A stretch of 64,000 nucleotides of DNA from the NCBI RefSeq assembly GCF_002343915.1, contig NZ_NETK01000001.1, forward strand, positions 5,842,001 through 5,906,000, in the 5' to 3' direction. This stretch comes from Nannocystis exedens (GTDB taxonomy: Bacteria; Myxococcota_A; Polyangia; Nannocystales; Nannocystaceae). The translations under genes were made by a program, and so were the position numbers. The notes beneath the pieces were generated by a model that was not told where the DNA came from, searched no databases, and worked only from the letters and a program-made list of their open reading frames with translations. Shown here piece by piece: positions 8,986 through 15,448 of the stretch; position 1 is the stretch's first letter; the number at the start of each line of letters is the position of its first letter.

Positions 8986-9696
8986 CTATTCGTCCCACTC
9001 GGCCCCGCAGGCCGTGGGCGCACAGTCGCACAGCGGCGGCGCTGGCGGCTTCACGCCGTCGATACACGTGGTGCCGAACTCCTTCGGCTCGGCGCCGACT
9101 GCCGCGTGCGCGCCGAGGGGACCGTCGATGTAATTGCCGTTGGTTGCACAGCCCATCTCGATCAGCTCTGCACCGCTCACGTCCGCGCGCAAACTGAATT
9201 GCAGCGAATTACCATCATTGCAACGATTGCCGCAATCCAGCTGAGTGTCCTCGAGGCCTGCCTCGCAACGACCGGCCACCGACTCGATGGCGCAGGTGGC
9301 CGGGTCAGCGAAGGTGACGACCTTGGCCCACCCGCAGCGGATGATGTATCCGCCGTCCGCGAACAGCAGCGTTTCACGCGCTGTGCACGCCGTTTCATCT
9401 GTAGACTCCAAACAGCGGTCCCTCAGCGCCACCAGGCAATCCGCCGCGAGGAAAGGCGAGTCGAGGCCCATACATTCCGCAGGCATCTCCGTTGCGGGCG
9501 GCCCGTCGCTGCTCGTAGCCGTGGGCGCGTCGGTACTCATGCCGGTGGTCGCGTCGGTGCTCCCCGGGCCCGTAGGCTGGCACGCGGCAACGAACGTGAG
9601 CACTTGGAGCGAGCGACCGAAGAGGGTGAAGCGACCTGCGTAGTCGACGTTCGGAGGGAGTGGGAGCTTCGGGGTCTCTTCGGTCCTTGTCTTCAC
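8986..9696 (-). CDS. Lipoprotein, small, Cys-rich
   Basis: 236 residues if the GTG at 9696 is the start. A lipobox-like FVAAC is followed by a Gly/Ser/Thr/Asp linker and a domain with about 20 cysteines ending in CDCAPTACGAEWDE. The N-terminus is odd: about 30 residues precede the lipobox and the hydrophobic core is short, so the 5' end may be damaged or fused to the truncated protease just upstream, whose frame overlaps. No family recognised. The AECMGLDSP...ADCLVALRDRCL segment resembles the broken fragment at 15051-15387. Confidence 0.6.
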   Translation of the reverse strand: MKTRTEETPKLPLPPNVDYAGRFTLFGRSLQVLTFVAACQPTGPGSTDATTGMSTDAPTATSSDGPPATEMPAECMGLDSPFLAADCLVALRDRCLESTDETACTARETLLFADGGYIIRCGWAKVVTFADPATCAIESVAGRCEAGLEDTQLDCGNRCNDGNSLQFSLRADVSGAELIEMGCATNGNYIDGPLGAHAAVGAEPKEFGTTCIDGVKPPAPPLCDCAPTACGAEWDE

Positions 9697-9742
9697 CTGT
9701 CCAGAAGCACGTCGCGTGCGATCCGAACGCGCTTTGCTTGGA

Positions 9743-9998
9743 AGGGGTAGCGATCCAACTGCAGACGTCGTTCCACATGCTGGAGCGGAATCGGGGGCCC
9801 ATGCACACTCCTCCGGTACCGGATCGCGCATTCACCGCAACGATGCGATTGTCGTTCAGGTAAACCGGCCCGCCACTCTGGCCGCTCGACATGTCGTTGC
9901 CGTATTCAAGCTGATTTGTCGCTGCGGAACGAGTCAGTATAGAGATAGGCCAAGTGGGTGTGCATCCAGCCGTCGCAACGATATTCGGACGCGCAGGC
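9743..9998 (-). pseudogene. C-terminal remnant of a trypsin/V8-like serine protease
   Basis: The minus strand, immediately downstream of the ferredoxin reductase stop, encodes the last part of an S1-type protease: a PISILTRSAATNQLEY strand, then YGNDMSSGQSGGPVYL. GQSGG carries the catalytic serine; the segment ending VCSWIA is the usual C-terminal helix. The N-terminal half with the catalytic His and Asp is missing: the frame runs back into the reductase gene, so the fragment cannot be an active enzyme. It appears cut off where the P450 cluster begins. Confidence 0.65.
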
Positions 9999-11198
9999 TC
10001 AAGAAGCCCGCAGCGACTTCACCAGCGACCAATCGGTCCTTTCGACCACGTGCTGCCGCAGCGAGCGCGTCTGCTTCACCATGTTCCACCCGAGCACCCC
10101 GACGACCTTGCCCCCGCTCCCGTACAGCGCCGCGAATTGCCCCGCTTCGGGCGAGCCCTCCACGATGGCCACCTGCGCGTCCGCCGGCGCCCATCCGTGC
10201 ACCTGGATCTTCACCTCGTACTGGTCCGTCCAGAAGAACGGCACCGGCGCATAGGGTCGGTCCTTGCCGACGATGTTCGCCGCCACTGCCGCGCCCTGTT
10301 CGACCGCGTTGCTGCGGTTCTCGAGGCGCAGCGCCGTCCCCAGCCCCTCGTGGTGCCAGCGGGCCACGTCGCCGACCGCGTAGATCCCCTCCGCCGCGCG
10401 GCAGCGGGAGTCGCAGACCACCCCGTCGGCCAGCCGCAGCCCGCTGTCGGTCAGCCAGTCCGTCGCCGGGCGCGAGCCGATCGCCACCACCACCACCTCG
10501 GCCGGCAGCAACTCGCCGTCGGCCAGGCGGACCCCGCGGACGCGTTCGCCGTCGCCGACCAGCGCCTCGACCGCCACGCCCAGGCGCAGCTGCACGCCCT
10601 GGCGCTGGTGCAGTTCGGCCAGGTACCCGCCGATCTGCGGCCCCAGCTGGCTGGCGAGCAGCGTCGATTGCGGGCCGACCAGCGTCACGGCGCGGCCCAT
10701 CCCGCGGGCCGTCGCGGCTGCCTCGGCCCCGAGCACGCCGTCGCCGACCACCACCACCTGCGAGCCTGCGAGCAGGTCGGCGCGCAGCGCGACCGCGTCG
10801 TCCAGCGTGCGCAGCACGTGGACCCCGGCCCACGGCTCCTGTCCGGGCAGGCGGCGCGGCTCGAGCCCGGTGGCGATCACGATCGCCTCCGCCGTCAGCC
10901 GGCGGCCTGACGCCGTCGTCACCGCGCGCCCGAGCACATCGAGATGCACCGCTTGCTCGCCGAGGATCATCGTCGCCGCGAGCTGGGCCAGCGCCGCGTC
11001 CTGGCGCAGGCGCGTGCGGTCCGGCTCCCACGCCCCGGACAGCACCTTCTTCGACAGCGGCGGCCGGTCGTAGGGCGGGTGGCGCTCCGCGCCGAGCAGC
11101 GTCAGCGCGCCGGTGTAGCCCTCGCGGCGCAGCGCCTCGACCACGGCCAGCCCGCCGACCGAGGCGCCGACGACCAGCACGCTCGCCGGGATCGTCAT
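9999..11198 (-). CDS. FAD/NAD(P)-dependent ferredoxin reductase of the P450 cluster
   Basis: 399 residues. Two Rossmann dinucleotide sites: VLVVGASVGGLAVVEALRR at residues 7-25 for FAD and VVVVGDGVLGAEAAA near 150 for NAD(P)H. The later IYAVGDVARWHH segment is the second FAD-contact motif of rubredoxin/ferredoxin reductases (putidaredoxin reductase type). It should pass electrons from NAD(P)H to the ferredoxin encoded just before it; the two genes overlap by four bases (ATGA), so they are translationally coupled. Its 3' end directly abuts a truncated protease. Confidence 0.92.
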   Translation of the reverse strand: MTIPASVLVVGASVGGLAVVEALRREGYTGALTLLGAERHPPYDRPPLSKKVLSGAWEPDRTRLRQDAALAQLAATMILGEQAVHLDVLGRAVTTASGRRLTAEAIVIATGLEPRRLPGQEPWAGVHVLRTLDDAVALRADLLAGSQVVVVGDGVLGAEAAATARGMGRAVTLVGPQSTLLASQLGPQIGGYLAELHQRQGVQLRLGVAVEALVGDGERVRGVRLADGELLPAEVVVVAIGSRPATDWLTDSGLRLADGVVCDSRCRAAEGIYAVGDVARWHHEGLGTALRLENRSNAVEQGAAVAANIVGKDRPYAPVPFFWTDQYEVKIQVHGWAPADAQVAIVEGSPEAGQFAALYGSGGKVVGVLGWNMVKQTRSLRQHVVERTDWSLVKSLRAS

Positions 11199-11392
11199 GC
11201 CTGCTCCTCGAGCTTGATCGCCGCGCCCGGGCACACGCAGGCCGCCTCGCGCACCGCCTTGTGCAGCGCCTCGGGCGGGTGCTCGTCGAGCAGGATCACG
11301 ATCCCGTCGTCGCGCTGGTCGAACACTTTCGGCGCGAGCAGGACGCACTGGCCTGCCCCGCAGCACTTTTCGAGATCCACAATCACGCGCAT
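11195..11392 (-). CDS. [3Fe-4S] ferredoxin of the P450 cluster
   Basis: 65 residues, typical for P450-partner ferredoxins. Cluster ligands are in CCGAGQC (residues 10-16) and the distal CVCPGAAI. The residue at the fourth ligand position fits the 3Fe-4S class used with actinobacterial and myxobacterial P450s. It begins MRVIVDLEKC and ends in an acidic tail. It overlaps the reductase gene, forming a two-gene redox module for the P450 at 12094-13299. Confidence 0.93.
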   Translation of the reverse strand: MRVIVDLEKCCGAGQCVLLAPKVFDQRDDGIVILLDEHPPEALHKAVREAACVCPGAAIKLEEQA

Positions 11393-11438
11393 GGTCGTCG
11401 CTCTCCGTCGATGCGAAATGGTTCTGTTTTCGTAAACG

Positions 11439-12089
11439 TCACTGGGTGGGGGTGAAGGGGGCTTGCCACAGGCCCACCAGGGCGTCGATGAGGCCGATCG
11501 CCGCGCCCTCCCAGGTCGCGCGCGGCGTCGTCGTGCCTTCCTGCAGCGCGCGCTCGCGTTCGGCGCACACGTGGACGATGAGGTGGCGGCTCATGTCGCT
11601 GCGTTCGGCGACCACGTCCGCGGGCAGCACCGGCATCAGCCGCTTCAACCCCTCGGAGACCCCGCCCATCGACGCCGACGCCGTGGTCTCGTCGATCACG
11701 AGCTGGCGCAGGGCCGGGTCGGTGGTCGCCTGGGCGATGAAGCGGGCGTACCAGCTCGGGCTGCCGAGCGAGGCGAGGTATTCGGTGGTCGGCAGGACCA
11801 GGCAGCCGAGCCAGTCGCGCAGCGTCTGCGAGCTCTGGATCGTCCGGAGCCGGTCCATGCGGCGGTGCTCGATCGCCGGCGCGTGGCGGCGCACGATGGC
11901 GGTCACCAGGTCGGTCTTGGTGCCGAAGTGGTAGCCCACGGCGAAGTTGTTCGCCTGGCCCGCGGCCTCGCTGATCTGGCGGTTCGAGACCGCGGCCACC
12001 CCGTGCTCGGCGAACAGGCGTTCGGCCGTGGTGAGGATGAGCTCGCGGGTCTCGGTGGCGTGGGCGTGCCTCGTGCGTGGTCCGGCCAT
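11439..12089 (-). CDS. TetR-family repressor
   Basis: 216 residues. The N-terminal helix-turn-helix is clear: ETRELILTTAERLFAEHGV, then SNRQISEAAGQANNFAVGYHFGTK, the usual ...YHF..K end of TetR recognition helices. The C-terminal ligand domain resembles TetR regulators found next to P450 and aromatic-degradation genes. It lies four bases after the P450 stop and in the same direction, so it is probably co-transcribed and controls the cluster through the inverted repeats upstream of the P450. Confidence 0.9.
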   Translation of the reverse strand: MAGPRTRHAHATETRELILTTAERLFAEHGVAAVSNRQISEAAGQANNFAVGYHFGTKTDLVTAIVRRHAPAIEHRRMDRLRTIQSSQTLRDWLGCLVLPTTEYLASLGSPSWYARFIAQATTDPALRQLVIDETTASASMGGVSEGLKRLMPVLPADVVAERSDMSRHLIVHVCAERERALQEGTTTPRATWEGAAIGLIDALVGLWQAPFTPTQ

Positions 12090-12093
12090 GGGG

Positions 12094-13299
12094 TCACCAG
12101 CGTACTGGAACCCGCTCGAGTCCGCCGATCAGCAGGCCCTCGCGGCGGGCCAGCTGCTCGCTGGGGATGGCGAGCTCGAGCGTGGGCAGCCGGCGCAGCA
12201 GCACGTTCAGCGTGGTCTGCAGCTCGGTGCGGGCCAGGGCCTGGCCGACGCACGAGTGCGGACCGACGCCGAACGTCAGGTGCGGGTTGGGCGAGCGGGT
12301 CAGGTCCATCGTGTCGGCGCGCTCGTAGGCCTGCTCGTCGCGGTTGGCGGCCGCCATGTTGCAGATCACCGTCGTGCCGCCCGCCAGCTTCTGGCCGCTG
12401 ACCTCGATCTCCTCGGTGATGAAGCGGGGCAGGCCGAAGCCGGCGTTGGCGTCGAAGCGGAGCACCTCCTCGACCGCGGTGCGGACCAGCGACGGGTCGG
12501 CGAGCAGCTGCTCCCAGCGGGAGCGTTCGCTGAGCAGCATCGCCATCATCTTGGCGATCGTGTTGGAGGTGGTCTCGTGGCCGGCGACCAGGATGCCCTG
12601 GCCGATCATCATCAGCTCGCGCTCGGTGAGCGGGTGGCCGTCGTCGACGGCGGCGACCAGCTCGCTCAGCAGGTCCTCGCCCGGCGCGGCCCGCTTGGCG
12701 GCGATGTGCGCCGTCATGTACTGGGCGAACTCCACCTGCGCCTGCTCCATCTCCTGGCGGGTGTACTGCGACATGTTGAGCATCGCGTTCGACCAGAAGG
12801 CCAGCTTGTCGCGGTCGATGTCGGGGATCCCCAGCAGCTCGCAGATCACCCACACCGGCAGCGGGAAGGCGAGCCCGGCCACCAGGTCGGCGGGCGGGCC
12901 CTGCCGCACCATGTCGTCGATCAGCTGATCGGCCATCGCCTCGATCCGCGGCTGCATCGCCTGGACCCGCTTGGCGGTGAACGACTTGTGCAGCAGGCGG
13001 CGCCACCGCTCGTGCCCCTCGGTCAGCGAGGCCGCCTCCTCGGTCTCGAACACGCTGCCGCCCTCCTCGGACAGCTTGGCCGCGCCGTCCTTGCCGAGCT
13101 GCCGGGTGAACCGCGGGTCGGCCAGCACCTGGCGAACATCGCTGTAGCGGGTCAACAGGACCGCAGAGTCCCCGCTCGGCAGCCGCACGTGGGCGACCGG
13201 GCATCCCTGGCGCAATTTCGCCCACTCCTCGGGCGGCTCCAGCGCGGTGGGGGCGCGAAGGGGATAGTCCAGGACCTGCTCGCTGCTTTCGATGCTCAT
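12094..13299 (-). CDS. Cytochrome P450, class I bacterial
   Basis: 401 residues, standard for soluble bacterial P450s. Hallmarks in order: the I-helix oxygen-activation motif AGHETTSN, the K-helix ExxR in VEEVLRF, and the haem-binding loop FGVGPHSCVGQALAR with the cysteine ligand. A GGAGG ribosome site lies seven bases before the ATG. It is the first gene of a leftward unit P450-TetR-ferredoxin-reductase, a complete class I monooxygenase system. The substrate is unknown; no biosynthetic genes flank it. Confidence 0.95.
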   Translation of the reverse strand: MSIESSEQVLDYPLRAPTALEPPEEWAKLRQGCPVAHVRLPSGDSAVLLTRYSDVRQVLADPRFTRQLGKDGAAKLSEEGGSVFETEEAASLTEGHERWRRLLHKSFTAKRVQAMQPRIEAMADQLIDDMVRQGPPADLVAGLAFPLPVWVICELLGIPDIDRDKLAFWSNAMLNMSQYTRQEMEQAQVEFAQYMTAHIAAKRAAPGEDLLSELVAAVDDGHPLTERELMMIGQGILVAGHETTSNTIAKMMAMLLSERSRWEQLLADPSLVRTAVEEVLRFDANAGFGLPRFITEEIEVSGQKLAGGTTVICNMAAANRDEQAYERADTMDLTRSPNPHLTFGVGPHSCVGQALARTELQTTLNVLLRRLPTLELAIPSEQLARREGLLIGGLERVPVRW

Positions 13300-13317
13300 C
13301 AGAACCTCCGGCGAGAG

Positions 13318-13360
13318 GTCTAAGTCATGCGACTGATTAAGTCAATCAACTGACTTAGAC
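13318..13360. promoter_or_regulatory. Candidate TetR operator upstream of the P450 cluster
   Basis: Perfect 10-base inverted arms GTCTAAGTCA (13318-13327) and TGACTTAGAC (13351-13360), with a third half-site AAGTCA at 13339-13344 that pairs with TGACTT at 13351-13356 across six bases. It sits 19-61 bases before the P450 start and is markedly AT-rich for this DNA. Binding by the co-transcribed TetR protein is inferred. Confidence 0.7.
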
Positions 13361-13476
13361 TTCACGCGAATGCCCCGAGAGCGCCAGGCGAGTCCGCGCC
13401 GGGCGGAGGCGCGCCGCCCAATGAACGGAGCGAGCTCGGCGTCGCGCGCCCGCAGACGAGCGCCCTTCGCCGGATG

Positions 13477-13504
13477 CCTGTCAAGGCATGTTCTTTGGGA
13501 CAGT
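13477..13504. repeat. Palindromic element
   Basis: CCTGTC-aag-GCATGTTC-tttg-GGACAG, intergenic, ahead of the tandem array. Two further members, GACATGTCC-ttcg-GTACATCC at 13568-13590 and GACATGTCC-ttgg-GTACATCC at 13885-13907, bracket the array. Confidence 0.55.
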
Positions 13505-13574
13505 CCTCGGCTCGCGCGCATCCGCGACGAGCGCCGAGGGCCCGCGGCGATCATGGATGGCGGTTGCGACATGT

Positions 13575-13960
13575 CCTTCGGTACATCCTGAGTGCTCCGG
13601 CCCGCGACGGTCGCGGCAGGACAGCGGCGCTCACGGAAGCTCCTCCGGCGCGAGCTGCGGCGAGTGCTCCGGCCTGACGTCGCCGAAGGACAGCGGCGCT
13701 CACGGATGGTCGTTGCGATAGCTCCTCCGGCGCGAGCTGCGGCGAGTGCTCCGGCCGTGACGTCGCCGAAGGACGGCGGCGCTCACGGATGGTCGTTGCG
13801 AGATGTCCTCTGGTGCGAGCTGCGGCGAGTGCTCGGGCCGCGACGGTCGCCGAAAGGACAGCGGCGCTCTCGGACGCGCGTGACGACATGTCCTTGGGTA
13901 CATCCTGCCGCGAGCGCCCGGGCCCGCGACGGTCGCCGGCGCTCCCGTGTCCGTCACCGC
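13575..13960. repeat. Tandem repeat array, unit about 72-84 bases
   Basis: At least four degenerate direct copies. The core GAGTGCTCCGGCC recurs at about 13590, 13662, 13744 and 13827, each followed by a CGTCGCCGAAGGACAGCGG-like core and GCGCTCACGGATGG. Each unit carries a half palindrome arm (GAAGGACAG), linking the array to the dispersed palindrome family. No frame of the array looks like a protein. It lies just after the stop of the minus-strand gene at 13966. Confidence 0.7.
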
Positions 13961-13965
13961 GTCGC

Positions 13966-14511
13966 TCAGGTGACCTCGCGGTGGCGGACCTGCCCCTTGT
14001 GAAGATTGCCGCCGGCGTCGCTGCAGGTGACGGCGACGCGGGCGAGGCCGACGGGCAGGCCGAGCACGCGGTGGGCGATCAGGCGGGCCGCGCTGAGGCG
14101 GCAGCGGGGCACGTGGCGGCCGTCTTCGGTGTCGACGGCGACGAACGCGAGCAGCTCGCCGGACTCGGCCAGCTCGACGACGAACGCGAACTCCTTGCCG
14201 TCGCCGGTGACCGTCACCGTGAGCGAGCGGCTCGAGCCCCGGTGGTAGCGCAGCTTGACCATGCGCTCGACCATCGGCCCGAGCGGCTTGCGCCGGTCCT
14301 GCTCGGCGGTGTTGACCCACCACAGCCGGGCCTCGTCGAGGCGCGTGCCGTCGGCGGAGACCCACGCGTCGATCGCCAGGTCGAAGTGCGGCTTGCCGAA
14401 GTCGCGCTTGACTCGCACCACCTCCGTCCCCGGCGCCGCCTGAACGCTGTCCTTCACCTTCGGAGCAGCGCCCGCGAGCGCGAGCGCGACGACAGACAAA
14501 ACCAAGTCCAA
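13966..14511 (-). CDS. Secreted protein of unknown function
   Basis: 181 residues with a short signal peptide (MDLVLSVVALALAGAAP). The mature part is rich in beta-type segments, for example DLAIDAWVSADGTRLDEARLWWVN and SLTVTVTGDGKEFAFVVEL, and has only two cysteines near the C-terminus. It looks like one small extracytoplasmic domain. No family recognised. It stands alone between repeat-rich intergenic regions. Confidence 0.65.
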   Translation of the reverse strand: MDLVLSVVALALAGAAPKVKDSVQAAPGTEVVRVKRDFGKPHFDLAIDAWVSADGTRLDEARLWWVNTAEQDRRKPLGPMVERMVKLRYHRGSSRSLTVTVTGDGKEFAFVVELAESGELLAFVAVDTEDGRHVPRCRLSAARLIAHRVLGLPVGLARVAVTCSDAGGNLHKGQVRHREVT

Positions 14512-15050
14512 AGCATCGTCACGGTAGCAAGCGTTGCGCGCGCCGACAATGCGGGCACCGGCGATTCACGATAGTGAAACTCGCGACCCGAGGACGCCTG
14601 CGCGTCGCCGCTTCGACGCATTCGCGAACTCGCGACACGGAAGGCCGCACCCGCGCCGTCTGCCCGCGAATTCACCGATGACGCGCCGCCGGGCGGACCG
14701 GCGGGGGGCGAGAAAGCCGACGACGCGCCGGGCCACGCGTTCAGCATATTCGCCGGGGAGCGCGTGCGAGGCGTGGGGCGGCGGCTCGACCCGCGCGCGC
14801 CCAGCAGGCGCGCGCGGCGGCGCGAGCCGGGTCGTGGCCGACTTCACGCTCGCGCTCGCGCCGGCCCTGGCGCTCGCGCCGGTACTCAAAGACATGTCTT
14901 TCGGGCCATGCAGCGCCAGCCGTGGGCCGGCGAGCCCGCGCGGGGCAAGCTCGGGCGAGCTGCGCGCGTCTCGTCGCCCCGGCGCGGGCTCGCGGCTCGT
15001 CTCGCGCTTCGTGCCGCGCACCTGAGGCCCGCTCGGGCTCGCCTCGCCTC
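14512..15050. other. Intergenic region with one palindromic element
   Basis: About 540 bases. The only structure seen is GACATGTC-tttc-GGGCCATG at 14890-14912. Open frames are Arg/Ala-rich chance products. Confidence 0.5.
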
Positions 15051-15387
15051 GCTCCCGGCCGCGAGCGCGCCGGCGGGCGGGGGTGACCCTGCATCGACGG
15101 CCACGGCGACCGATGCGAGCACCACGGCCGAGCCGCTGACCTCGGCCGAGCCGACCCCCGACTCGACGTCGCAGGCGTCGGGCCTGGAGGTCCCGCCCGA
15201 CTGCGGCGTGGCCGGGGGCTTCGACCTCGACTCGCACGACGCGGCGAATTGCGGCGGGGGCCCGTGCGCGGCCGCCTTCGCCGGCTGCAAGGCCATGCCC
15301 GACCCGCTCGACCGCTGCCTCGCGGCCTGGTCGGACGGCTCGCGCGGCGAGACGTGCCTCGCCGCGAGCGACGTCGGGCCGGTGTGA
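15051..15387 (+). pseudogene. Broken lipoprotein fragment
   Basis: The plus frame ending at 15387 has a Thr/Ala/Ser/Asp linker (STATATDASTTAEPLTSAEP) followed by a Cys-rich stretch containing DCGVAGGFDLDSHDAANC and DRCLAAWSDGSRGETC. This is the layout of the lipoproteins at 7891 and 8986, but there is no start codon, signal peptide or lipobox in frame and the body is short. Best read as the remnant of a lipoprotein gene whose 5' end is lost. Confidence 0.4.
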
Positions 15388-15448
15388 GGGCGAATCCGAG
15401 CCGCTCGCGCGCGGGCGCCCGCGGCGGGAGGTTGGCCGCGCGGCCGGC

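Noticed and set aside
13575..13960. CRISPR array
   Set aside because: The repeats are contiguous and degenerate along their whole length; there are no unique spacers of even size and no cas genes.
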